A stretch of DNA of 64,000 nt, taken from Diaporthe sp. PMI_573. Its lineage: Eukaryota > Ascomycota > Sordariomycetes > Diaporthales > Diaporthaceae. Position 1 is the stretch's first letter, and each line of letters starts with the position of its first letter. This document shows, piece after piece, positions 31,443 through 41,797 of this stretch. The notes beneath the pieces are model-generated. The model was not told where the DNA came from. It saw only the letters and a program-made list of their open reading frames with translations, and ran no database searches. The position numbers and the translations under genes are program-made. The DNA is taken from positions 53,033-117,032 of the forward strand of contig JAJTUP010000135.1 of assembly GCA_021399435.1 (NCBI GenBank), given 5' to 3'.

Positions 31443-32330
31443 TCATTTCTGAAATGTGAATCCGTTAAATTCTTTTGGTATCCAGCCACGACACCTAGGC
31501 GGCCAACAGCGTCCCGAAAAGGTGATTCGTGATTCAGGCAGCCGTGTATCTTCTCCTCTGTGTCTCTGCCACTTAGAGTTGGGTAAGTCTCGTACACGAG
31601 AGTGGCTGAAATCGATCAGGGTAATTTGCCACCTATTTGACTTATTCGCATCCTTCCATACCATAAAGTTTCTAGGATGTAGGTCGTCCGACTGTACCCC
31701 TATAAAGAGCCGGCTCTGGGCCTCCATAATGCGGTCCAGTAAATCCATCCGAACTTCGGGGTCGATCTTAGCCACTTCCCCACGATCAATTAGAGCCTGC
31801 ATAGTATCGCCGGGGATAAATTGCTGTAGGATAAGGCGGACCTCACGGAAGGCCATAAAGCGGCCCTCGGCATCGTGAAGAGGTAGTTTCAGAGACCAGC
31901 AGCCCTCAAACCTAGGTGTGTATTCTCCGTCTAGGCCCTTCTCCCTAATCCTCATATAGGCGGCTGCCTCGCAGGAGTAGAACGACTCGACAAAGTAGGT
32001 AGGTGAACGTTCGTACTCCTCACACTTCTCAGACTCAATATAAAGAGGGTCAAAGATCTTGGCGACCAGGTCTTTTCCGTCAATATCGCACCTTACTACT
32101 TGGGCATTGCAGGGGTCACCACAACGGATCTGCTGTGTAACTTTGAGGCGGCGTGTAGCTTTGTCAGGAAGAGGAGGAGTTGTCTCCCTGGGTAGGTGCT
32201 CGAGGCACTGCTCGACAATAGTGCTGGGTGCGTCTTCAAAACCAGGCCACGGGTCTGCATTTCCACTTGTCAGGATCTGGCTTGAGATACGAGCTGCCGC
32301 CGAACGGTGGCGGGGGCTTGTGTGGTTTGA
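31443..32330 (-). pseudogene. fungal protein-kinase-like protein, start not found
   Basis: A single minus-strand frame is open from about 32440 to the TGA at 31443. It shows FIPGDTMQALIDRGEVAKID, a catalytic-loop-like VQSDDLHPRNFMVW and a DFG-like LIDFSHSRV, as in small fungal kinase-like/aminoglycoside-phosphotransferase-like proteins. Upstream in the same frame lie VVRCDIDGKDLVAKIFDPLY (candidate ATP-binding lysine in VAKIFD) and a proline-rich lead-in. No ATG occurs in frame before the homology fades near 32330, so the first exon is missing, spliced or lost. The last ~30 residues are atypical, with a possible frameshift near 31520. Function unknown. Confidence 0.5.
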
Positions 32331-32766
32331 TATCGAAGAAGGCGTTGCGTATATAAGGGAGAGGTGGCTCGGGGATGGCGACAGAAGACCTCTTGGATAC
32401 GCTAGCCAACAGATTGTTGCTGCCCAATGGGGTGCGGGTGAGCACAGAAGTGCCCCTGCAAATCGTAGTTTGTATTTGAGATCTGATGTATTAAAAGACG
32501 GATCGGGCTAGTAATATGTTGTGTACTTCATTGTGTACTAATTTCTTAAAGTTATATTCTACCTCCATTCTTGCGAGTTAGCGTGTGTGGATTGCTCAGT
32601 CGCCATCTTTATCGCTCAAGAAACGAAATAGAGTGAACAATGGAAACTCACGAGGCCTTATGTACCTGGGACCTGGGACAAGGTCTCCTGACCCCTTGCA
32701 GGTGTCTCTGAGGTTGCGAGCGGTCATTCTGCGGCCAGATCTGGTCTGGACATCCTCAAAGCGCCA

Positions 32767-32935
32767 CACATACAGCCCAAACATACAGCCACCAAGCATA
32801 CAGCCATCAAGCATATAGCCACCAAACAAACAGCCACCAAACGTACAGCCACCAAACATACAGCCGCTTAGCCAGCAAACAGACAACCATTAAACCTATA
32901 GCCACCAAACATGGAGCCACCAAACATACAGCTGT
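32767..32935 (-). repeat. 15-bp minisatellite array 1 (minus-strand sense)
   Basis: About eleven degenerate copies of ACATACAGCCACCAA. Read on the minus strand they form an open frame of pentapeptides of the type MFGGC (GCMFGGCTFGGCLFGGYML). It faces a second 15-bp array about 80 bp downstream in the opposite orientation. Confidence 0.8.
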
Positions 32936-33016
32936 AACGACCCGTGGTAGAAGGTGCCACTGCGCCATAGCTCAAAAAACCGTAGCTTATGCCTAAAACC
33001 GTGGGCCGCAACAGCC

Positions 33017-33262
33017 TGGTGGCTGTGTGTTCAGTGGCTGTATGTTTGGTCGCTGTTGTTACGAACCAACATTAATGATAGTTTGTTTGATGGCAGTTTG
33101 CTTGGTGGCAGTTTGTTTAATAACAATTTGTTTGATGGCAGTTTTCTTAATGATAGTTTGTTTAATGGGAGTTTGTTTAATGGCAGTTTGTTTAATGGCA
33201 GTTTGTTTAATGGCAGTTTGTTTAATGGCGGTTTGTTTGGTGGCTGTATATTTGGTAGCTGT
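33017..33262 (+). repeat. 15-bp minisatellite array 2 (plus-strand sense)
   Basis: About fifteen copies of GTTTGTTTAATGGCA-type units, first diverged (TGTTTGGTGGCTG) and then nearly perfect. The plus-strand frame reads as pentapeptides of the type SLFNG (SLFNGSLFNGSLFNGSLFNG). In sequence and orientation it mirrors array 1, giving a large imperfect palindrome. Confidence 0.85.
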
Positions 33263-33280
33263 ATGCTTTCGTGTCCCGTT

Positions 33281-33701
33281 CTACCATCTTGATAACCTTG
33301 TTCTGACCTGGTGAGCAAAGATCTTTGGGATAAGTGCTTCTTGGGTCAGGGTTGTCTGTAGGTAGATATAGCAGTATGTTGTCTTCTCTGGTACCCTGAG
33401 CCTTTTGTCTTTCATGCCCAGTCCCTCGACCTGATTCTCTTGCTTGATAAAGTCAACCAGGTCTGCTCCATGGCCTGGTGGCGCGGGAATTTGATCCAGG
33501 GGAATTCTTGGAATGTTGTGATAGATTCCTGTAGCTTGTGCTGTTCTAAAACACCAAGCAGTTCGTCTTTCTCGCCCTCGAGTCGAAAGGAATCTTTTCT
33601 CTCTTGAGAATTGTTTCCATATCACGGACTGTGAGTTCTTCATGGGATTTGGTCACTAGGAGATCCTCGGACTGCTGTCGATCAAGAACATCTGCTCCCA
33701 T
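33281..33701 (-). pseudogene. unidentified decayed coding block, SAP-like start
   Basis: From an ATG at 33701 one frame reads SHEELTVRDMETILKREKIP, which resembles an SAP-type helix-extended-helix start, then stops. Neighbouring frames continue with coding-like composition (LQESITTFQEFPWIKFPRH; PLDQIPAPPGHGADLVDFIK). This looks like a frameshifted exon or transposon ORF. It ends against minisatellite array 2. Confidence 0.3.
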
Positions 33702-34170
33702 ATTTATATTCCAGACTTTTGTCTCAAACTAGGAATATGAAAGCTGAAGCTTGAGTAGCTGCAGATGTCTCCTTCCTCAAACCTGGTACTCAAATCTCTA
33801 AAAGAGGAAAGTTATTCCTGAAACCTACAGGACCAATAACGCGGTGCCTACAAAAGACCCGGATAAACTTTACAACTTTAGAGATATCGCGGCTTATCTG
33901 ACACAAAGTACCTGTCAATTTGTAGGTAAATAACATCAGAAGTACTGTGCGAACAGTGGGTCACAACAGAATGCAGTGCTCAAATTGCTTGGTGGAGCGA
34001 ATGAATCAAGACATGTCTTAAATAAGGAATACTAAATCTGAACCTGGAACTGGGAACTCTGCGTGTGACGAGAAAAAAAGCACGTGCAGAAGTAGTATTT
34101 TTATAATGAAGTACTTCGGCTTTCTTTGAACACAAATCAAGGATCTAGATTCTTCTAATAGGTCCTCAAT
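33702..34170. other. intergenic, nothing recognised
   Basis: No gene or repeat supported. Confidence 0.45.
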
Positions 34171-34549
34171 CTACACACGAACATAGATCTCAGTGCTCAA
34201 CAGTGACCCGAAGGTTTCATGGAGATCAGTGACCATGTGGACGGTGAACCGTTTCTCTGCAGGTGAGTAGTCGAACCTAAATGATTCAAATGTTAGTCAT
34301 GAGTAGTACAGTCACTCGAGTATACACTTACCGAAACCCTTTCCAGATATTCCCATCAAGTTCTGCCTCAGCTTTTATGCGGTCGAGCAGGTCTTGGTAT
34401 TCACTTTTGTTAAGAGTTCTAAATCTTGGCCGCAGGCCAATGTGCTGGCCATCAGAAAAGCTTTTGACCAGGCGAAACGCGTCGTGGACTCGAGCTCGAG
34501 CCTTGCGAGCCTCCTGAGCCTCTCGAGCTCGAGCCCGGCTCTTTGGCAA
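34171..34549 (-). CDS. small conserved fungal protein of unknown function
   Basis: Predicted 107-residue protein, exon 1 34549-34332 and exon 2 34276-34171, with a 55-nt intron (donor GTAAGTG, CTAAC branch, acceptor TTTAG). The conserved-looking part is YQDLLDRIKAEAELDGNIWK, then GFRFDYSPAEKRFTVHMVTD and LHETF, a pattern I associate with small fungal proteins lacking an assigned function. The N-terminal ~35 residues are Arg/Ala-rich (RARAREAQEARKARARV), possibly an added helix. The splice restores a clean frame to TAG at 34171. The start is the first ATG; a longer 5' exon cannot be excluded. It lies next to an aldo-keto reductase fragment on the same strand. Confidence 0.5.
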
Positions 34550-34679
34550 GGCCAGAATGCTAGCAAGCGGACGAAAGACCCGCCCAATTGCCCTGAGGTT
34601 TATTGAACCTCTGAAACTACGTTCTTGGAGGTCACACGTATTGAATTGTGCTTATAGATATAATTTACCCCACATACGT

Positions 34680-35212
34680 TGCGCCCTCGAGGTTGCGGAC
34701 CTGGCCCTGTCGTCCGGCCTATCGACGGTATGGGCGGACAACCAAGCGGCCGAAAAGCCGTGACGTGGATGCCGCCGGCCTGGCACAGCTGGACCAACCT
34801 CTTTTGTGGCCAGTGCGGGTAGCACTCGATCTGGTGAACGGTGGGCTTGATTCGCGCTGTCTTCAGGAGGCGCAATAACTTGGGAGAGGAGAAGGTAGAG
34901 ATGCCTAGGATGAAATATGGATTAGTGTCTTTTCTTTTTTACGCTCACAGCGAGTCGGGAACGGAGATATGTACCTATGCTTCTCGCCTTATTCTTGTCA
35001 ACGAGCGTCTCCATGGCTTTCCAGGTGACGTCGAATGCGCGGGATAGTTCGATGTCGATAAGAGGCTGGTGCTCCCCAATCTTATTGTAAGTGGAATATA
35101 CATGAAGAGGACGGGCTTTTGGCGAAATATGTACGCGTCCTTGGGCGTCGCGCTGCGCCCCAAAGTCCGCAGTCTTCTTGTATGCATACGGGACTAGTAA
35201 TGTGTTGGCCAC
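34680..35212 (-). pseudogene. aldo-keto reductase fragment
   Basis: Two exons of an NADPH-dependent aldo-keto reductase: 35212-34975 with KKTADFGAQRDAQGRVHI and TWKAMETLVDKNKARSIG, a 70-nt intron (GTACAT...TCCTAG), then 34904 onward with LLRLLKTARIKPTVHQIECY, CQAGGIHVTAFRPLGC and PSIGRTTGPGP. The N-terminal barrel strands with the catalytic Asp/Tyr/Lys are absent, and homology stops near 34680, before the C-terminal NADPH-binding strands. The splice sites remain perfect. A truncated duplicate, not functional. Confidence 0.75.
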
Positions 35213-35359
35213 CTCGCTGAAGACATATTAAGGAGTGTGAGATTTAACCAACAGTGCATAAGATATCAATCGACTAATAAGTGTTAGGGACGTTTTGTTC
35301 TGAGACTGAGCTTGGCTAGGATGGACTCTTCGGTCGTGATAGCCACCGCCGCGAAAGCG

Positions 35360-35831
35360 TCAACCAGCCGGACCTCGAAGACGACCTTGTCGACGGTTCT
35401 CGTCATTATGCCGCCACGCTGCACGCGTAAGGTCCAGGAGACCCGCCATCAAGCGCAGCGCAATTGCGCCGACTACATTCCCATTGTCCGGGTCTGGCTC
35501 GCTGCCAACGGCTTCTTCCCCAGTGCGTCTCTTTGTGCCCCGCTCTTCTTCGCTTGATCCCACCTCTTCCGTCCTGTTCTTGTGGCCGCCAGCAGCTCGG
35601 CTGCCGGGTTCGCTGATAGTATCCGAGCCTCTTATACTTCCTTCGGCATGCTTCTGCTCCCTTCGCACCGATTTCCTGAATCCACGGTTCGTCAGCCCAG
35701 GCAGCGGGTGTTGCGATTCTTCCGTCGCTCTTCTTGGCTCTTCCTCCGCTCTTCTTTGCTCTTCCTCGACCTCGTGACATCGCGGCCAGTTTTTCGTCGA
35801 TATGGCGGCTCAGCCTTGTGTGGTCGACCAA
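35360..35831 (-). CDS. doubtful charged ORFs
   Basis: Two overlapping minus-strand frames (35831-35406 and 35668-35360) with Arg/Glu/Lys-rich composition. Codons for RGRGRAKKSGGRAKKSDGR come from a short direct repeat of about 24 bp at 35740-35790. No domain was recognised and the correct frame cannot be chosen. Confidence 0.2.
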
Positions 35832-36521
35832 GACGTCTTTGAAAAATACTATCTATTGAAAAACGGCAGTTTGTTGTGGTGGCAATGATGGGAATAGTTT
35901 CAGACAGAGGATTAACAATAATAATTCCGCTTGTGCATTACATATCTACACTCTTCTTTGCTCTCGAGTATAAATACGAATATTTCACGGCTGCAAAATA
36001 AGGAATATTATCTCCTAGCGTACCACATGCAAGAGGATTTGTGCCAATATGAGATAAGGTTTACATGGTTTTCATTTTATTATTCCTAAACAAAATTGGA
36101 GCGCAGCGGAGAGTTGTGTAAAAGATATTGCTTCCTTTATCTCTAGGTGAGTGGGTTTATGTCCGTACAAAGACCTGGTCCAAGTGCCTGAAGTGGGTCG
36201 ATGGCTTGCCGGCAGGCTTCGCGCAACACCCACAGGTTTTCTCTCCGTGCCCCAGCGCCCTGACAAATTAGCACTCGGACTTTTGTTGAATATCTCAAGA
36301 GAAGCCGGCGTTGGCTAGTTGATCGGGTTTAAAAGGGCCTGTCAGGGTAGAAGCTGAAATGCATCCAGAGGACCCAGACTCTGTACCGGTAGGGTTGGCG
36401 GTGATCTTCAAGATGTGCGAATCCATATTGACATTTGAAGAAGGGGAGATTTGTAACAATACGTTATGAGGCAATAGGGAGATGCTACGATGCAGGCCTT
36501 CCGAGGGACTAAGCACGTCAC
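35832..36521. other. intergenic, nothing recognised
   Basis: AT-rich, no gene or repeat supported. Confidence 0.45.
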
Positions 36522-36902
36522 GTGATATACAGCTTTGCAGACGCCATGCGGCCTAGACGTCATTCGTGTCCCGCTATACTATCACCCTTTATCAAGATCA
36601 CGGCGCTAGATCTTCCGTGGAATCGGTATACGCGGGTGGGACAAGGGCCGTTGCACGTTCAGATCGATAGGCTCTCTCTCCACCTGGAATTCGCGTCGAC
36701 AGCGACCGGGCTACTCTCAATCTGTCCTCAGCAAGCTGATTCGCTTGATAAGACCAAGATTTTAGACGCACTTGACGTCCCTACAGACTCAGATTTTCCT
36801 ATTCGAGCCTCCGGAGCCTCACGAAGGGTAGCGTTTGGTATCTCACTCGATGCCGCCCGGGTTATTCAAGTCGAGTTTGTTTGGGAGACACCTTCCAATT
36901 GA
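36522..36902 (+). CDS. uncharacterised 126-codon ORF
   Basis: Single plus-strand frame ending RRVAFGISLDAARVIQVEFV. The composition of the second half looks like protein and it ends cleanly, but no family is recognised. It may be the last exon of a longer gene. Sequence from 36903 to 38030 shows nothing supportable. Confidence 0.25.
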   Translation: MIYSFADAMRPRRHSCPAILSPFIKITALDLPWNRYTRVGQGPLHVQIDRLSLHLEFASTATGLLSICPQQADSLDKTKILDALDVPTDSDFPIRASGASRRVAFGISLDAARVIQVEFVWETPSN

Positions 36903-38031
36903 TCATGCTTCTAAGGCTGGTTCTACTTCAATCTTGGTGTAACTGACTACGTAGCAAAGATTTCAGTTGGGCACACCTTTGTAGCACAACACTCGCCCTC
37001 TGACTTCTGCCAAACTGTCGTGAGTTAATCAAAATGCTCGTAAAACACGTTTGGTGACAACAAAGCCGCGTCGGATATTTCCTACTCTCGGCGGGCAGCT
37101 TCAACCTGACTACGAAGCCTCTCACGACGACCTCTTGACCGACTGTGCGCATTGGCTGACATCGTGCGACGCTCCTGACCTTCTTCAAGCCAACCGCCAC
37201 TTCCACCAAATACGTACGCTGTGACCACAGTTTCCGAAATGGGTGCTAAATCTTTCAAGTTAGCTTTAGAACTTGAAGGCCGAGAGAATACTTCTCTAAG
37301 ATGACAGCCCGCCTTTCCGTCGTACTGGGCGTTCTATTCTGGTCTTCTTCGTTTGAAAGTGTCAGGTGAGGTGGTATGCGGCCCCGTGCAGTCCAGTCCG
37401 CGATCGGCTTACCTACGGAGTCGGAAGCGACGCCCCGTGATACAAATAGCCCTCGGGTGTCTGCCAGCGGTTTTGACCTCGGAAAAAGCGTCGACGGGAC
37501 CGAAACTGCCGAACGGCGCCCGAACCAACCGCCTCGCAAACAATCCTAAACAAGGTCGCCGGAACAGGGTGACACTACACATGAGGGCACCACAGCATCG
37601 CAGACAATTTTGGCGTCAATTGGCGTGTCGCGTTACGAGAAAACATGCAGTCAGTCCACTTGACTACTGGGGTTTGGCGGTGGCATACAGCGTGGAGAGT
37701 CTTGCAAGTTTGGCGTCTACCACTGACGTCTTGGAAGGGGGTTGAGCACGGTTCAGTAAATCCCAAACAAGCAAAGGTACTTGCAGTGCTTAGCTGAAGT
37801 TCATTCCAGCGATACGGAGCCGAAAAAGGATCCTCCGTATTTGCTTGTTAAAGTGGACCTGGCTGGTGTCCCAGTTATCCTAGCTGTTCCAAAGCTGTTC
37901 CAAAGCTAGGCCTGGATCATAAAACTTGGCCAACTCCGTGAAGAAGCTTGCAAGCTTAGCGCCACGAAGGAGGTCTTGGACGGGAATTGGCATGATCGCG
38001 ACGCGTCCGTCTAAAAAACTAGCTTGCTTCA

Positions 38032-38223
38032 TCACTCCCATGGGGACCCGAGAAAATACATGAGCATGGGACTCGGGACACGCCAATGTGTGGCAGCCTC
38101 TCGTGCGCCGACGCCCGCCTTGATCGCCTCGGGTGCTGCCTGTACGTAATCTTCGGAATGCTCCTTTATTATTGAATCAAGAACGTCTACACAAAGTCTG
38201 AAGGGAAGAAAAAATTCTCTCAA
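38032..38223 (-). mobile_element. possible pogo/Fot1 psq-type helix-turn-helix remnant
   Basis: Within a 63-codon frame, VQAAPEAIKAGVGAREAATH followed by WRVPSPML resembles the psq helix-turn-helix that begins pogo-class transposases (the pattern of an AI-helix, then REAA, then W-VP). The remainder is unrelated. Probably a degenerate N-terminal scrap of a Fot1-type element. Confidence 0.35.
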
Positions 38224-38289
38224 AAAGAAAACGCGGTATACGTGGGAGGGTGGGTCCGAAGCGAACGCGGGTGTGGAGTGGGCCGAATG

Positions 38290-38545
38290 GAGGGGGGGGG
38301 GTGGGCCGAATGTGCTGGGCCCGACTTAACACACATAGCCTTCACATACACTGCACGACGCATTCACATATACTGAAGGACCAGTGTCAGTCACAGACGA
38401 ATTATGCCACGTCCTGCATACTCTAGAAGGGACGATACTACATACCTACAGCTACTCCATAGGTTAATCAGTAAAGACTTGCCTCCACCCTTTACAGGAG
38501 GTATGTAGGACAGATTTGCGGGCTTGGGGGGGGGGGGGCGGGGAG
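38290..38545. repeat. poly-G tracts
   Basis: Uninterrupted G runs of about 10 (38294-38303) and about 13 (38526-38538). Similar runs occur at about 39127 (C11), 40220 (G7) and 57156 (G12). They are absent from the other parts of the window. Replication slippage or assembly uncertainty is likely at each. Confidence 0.7.
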
Positions 38546-38850
38546 GCTTGTTGGTTTATATTTTGTTCAATACAAGATCGATGAACTGTCAACATGCTTG
38601 AGGAGTTGCTATGCATTGAGCTCTTAAAATGCCAGTTTCTCACTCCTATTCCGCTATATCTCAGACGTGCACCAGAACCTAAAGACAAAGAGCGTGAATC
38701 AAAAATTGAATATATGCTGTACAGTACAGTATCCATAGTTATAGGAAAAGAAATAAAACCGCCGCACCGCGATCAACATTCCGGCGGCGATTGGCCCATG
38801 CGAATTAACAAATCATTGAGCATCTGGAGCTAACAATTTACATCTGCAAG

Positions 38851-39781
38851 CTAATAAGAGGGGAGTGCGATCACGGTGGATAGCTGAAGTCCAGCGGAAA
38901 GCGACTGCGGTGTCTTCCGCTGCGGTGTCGAGGGCATATAAGGCGTGTCAACACACGCATTGTAGTCAACAAGAATGTCTTGATTGCTGAGCGAACCCAT
39001 CTGAATCTCTGGAATAGCAGAGATTGTGTGAAATAAAGTGCGATTCTCAATCTTATTATAATGTTCAATTAAGCAATGGATTGAATTCCACTGACCATAG
39101 CAACTCTCCCTCACAATTTCCATGATCCCCCCCCCCCCAGAGACGCGAGTGACGTTACATATCAACACGCGCTGAGATGAAATTCCATACTAGTTTGGTG
39201 CGTCCCAAGAAAATCAAAACCAAAAGGCAATCATACCCATCACCATAGCGGCATAGGATGATGCGTTCGATATTTGTATTTGCGTTACTGATTGCGTAGG
39301 TATAGTGCTTGTCGGTTATCCACTTGGCTGTAGCAGCATGCGGCGTTTCCCTGGACAGCCGACGGGCATCACTAACATTCACCATCACTCCCCTTGTGCG
39401 CGGTATCTTGTAGTATTCGCTAATATTCAACCCGATATTCGATTCATCGATCACAATATCCTTTGTCTCTTCGCTTAGCCACCTCCAGGGTTTCAGACAT
39501 TGGAAGAATAGATCTCTGTGAGGAAGGCCTGCCGTGTAATGACGAAGGACATTGTCGTCCTTCTTTCCTGTCACACCGAGCGCCAGGTAGACTAGAGGAA
39601 TGCGCTCTGTGGGGTGTTCAGCGTTCGTGATCGAACCGTTGGGGGCGAATCTATCGAGATCAGCACCTATGAGCAGAATGACCAGACCGTCTTGCTGCAT
39701 CTTCCTCTCCCATGCTGGGTTTGCTAAAAGTTGTCTAAGAATTATAGCCGTCTCGCAAGACAAAGAAGGTCGGAGAGCCAT
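38851..39781 (-). CDS. uncharacterised fungal protein, two exons, junction unresolved
   Basis: Exon 1 (39781 to about 39229) encodes a well-formed protein: MALRPSLSCETAIILRQLLA, IPLVYLALGVTGKKDDNVLR, KIPRTRGVMVNVSDARRLSR and YAISNANTNIERIILCRYGD. A donor GTATGATTG follows. A second coding block ending at 38851 (IMEIVRESCYGQWNSIHCLI, then ISAIPEIQMGSLSNQDILVD) looks like its continuation. The expected acceptor coincides with the C11/G11 tract at about 39127; no splice that keeps frame is evident, so the homopolymer length may be wrong or the gene broken. No catalytic motif or membrane segment was recognised. Confidence 0.45.
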
Positions 39782-41498
39782 CGCAGGCCTCCCGAGCGCG
39801 TGTATTAAGGTAAGAGGTGGGATAGGGATCGATTATTTTGATAGCCAGAATATCATGGCATAACTGCTGCTCTTTATACAGTACTCTAGCTTTACGCTAT
39901 TCAATAGCATTAGTGAGAGTATACTTAAAGCTATAGTATTTATAGTAACAACCCTTCGACGATAGCGCTAAATCGTAGCTTGGCCGCAGTTGAATTCGGC
40001 CTGCAGCTACTTATTTAGCGGCGATAGGTCAAGGCGCAAATAGAATTGTAATCGCTGCAGTTCAGCGCTTGTCAAGTGATGCCCCCCTATTGTGATAGCT
40101 TCACTTTAGGCTTAGACGGTGGTGGCGATGACGATGAGGTGTTGTTCCGAGGATATGCTGATTGCCTAGGTCTGTCACTAAATTTTGGTGTGGTGTGCGG
40201 GAGCGTGACATACCGACCGGGGGGGGGCATCAATTTGGTTGCAAGCGACAGCGGCCCTATTTCGGCCAGCTACATTCCTAAAACTGGGGGCACCGAGTGG
40301 CTTTCCCGGTTGTAGCTCCAATTGGTCATGAGGTCGTGCCTCCCGGTCGCCCTCCAAAATGATAAGCTCAGCCTCATTTCCTCCGTATGGAGAAGCAACA
40401 TTGCCCTAACCTCCTTTGGCTGCCGTCGCATCCAAATCGCTCAATCCTGGAGAGCGCCTTGTAGCTAAGGCTAAGGGAACCAAACCGCCGGGTCCCGGAG
40501 GTCGAAAAACGGCGTGCACGGGCGGATGCTCCACTCGCTGGAATCATTCTAAGCGGAGAACCGGGTACGTTTAAAAACGATTCAAGGGTCCAGTTGAGTT
40601 AACCCTGGTTTCTGGGGCCCTATCGTCGACGCGAGCAGGCCGGGTGATAGGCACCAGTATTCGAGAGAAAAGAGCAGGTGTCACGGCGTTAAGTTGGTCG
40701 GTCAGTAAGCGGCGATAAACTAGGCATCTACGGTATTTGCTAGGCCATTGCTTTTCCGCCGCCCTTCCAGCATGGGGCAAACACTCTCCAACGTTAACTG
40801 GAAGCTGCATGTGCTTTGGAAAGCGAAGCTCTTTCCACACTGGCTATTGTGGCTTTGGGCCCTACGTAGCCACCGCGGATCGCATTTTTGCATCCCCGAG
40901 TGCACTAGTTTGAAAATGAGGAAGCAATATCACCGCACATTTATACTGTGTGCATACGATCATTTTAGGCCATGCTTGAGGCCTTGTACAAGTGAAAGGT
41001 TGAAAATTGTGCTCCGTCGAAAGGGGTTGAGATAACTGGCTGTCGACACTCTCAGTATTGATTCACGAGCCAAGACGGTCTACCTTGAGCGCATCGAAAC
41101 CTATGGCCGCGGAGTCAAGAGTTGCAATGAAACTCGAGTTATAGCGCTTCCCAAATTCGTGGATTCGGAACAGATGAATATCGACTGCATGTTCGGCCGA
41201 CAGCGCAAGGAGGTTTACGCAGACAAGCCATAAGCTTTCGTAGGGCGTGCAGGAGATATGTCTTGCGGGCGAACGATGCAACCAGTACTAAGGCTGACCT
41301 TGTCATTCGGCAAACCTCCCCACCAATTGGAACTTCTACGGCAAACGCCGCCCGGATTCCCCGGGTGTTAGGAATGCAACGCATCTCAATCACACTAGCC
41401 TTAAAGCTACCCAGACGTAGCAAACGCCGTGTCCTAACATTACAGCTGCAAGATACCGTGTGATCATACTGTACCAGTAAGGGCCATGGGCGCGTTCG
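39782..41498. other. 1.7-kb interval without a supportable gene
   Basis: Short frames only; contains a G7 tract at about 40220. No terminal repeats or domain-bearing ORFs were recognised. Confidence 0.45.
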
Positions 41499-41797
41499 AC
41501 ACCAAACGCCACCAAGAGGCCCGTTCGGGGGCTGAATGCCACACCAAAGCGAATAGTTCAACAGCATCATTCCGTGCATTAACCTACTCTGTCGCTGGGC
41601 GGCCGGGAGACTGGTCGTAGGATACGGTCAATGTTAGTCAGCAAAGGGCTTCTCCGGGGACTCAACGCCACCAAGCAAGTGATTCACCTATTGTCATTCC
41701 GTGCATTAGCCTGCCAATGTTATCGCTAGGCCCTGTCCGTAGCTGAACGCCACACAAAAGTGAGCGGTTTCACCAGTGTCGTTCCCGTGCAGAGTCT
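41499..41797. repeat. imperfect ~60-bp direct repeats upstream of the Zn2Cys6 gene
   Basis: Three diverged copies share CTGAAYGCCACAC-AAAG...TTCACC...CATTCCGTGCATTA: about 41530-41585, 41660-41725 and 41735-41795, with a further partial copy at 41499. The last copy ends in CCGTGCAGAG just before the ATG at 41798, so the repeats form the promoter-proximal region. Confidence 0.6.
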
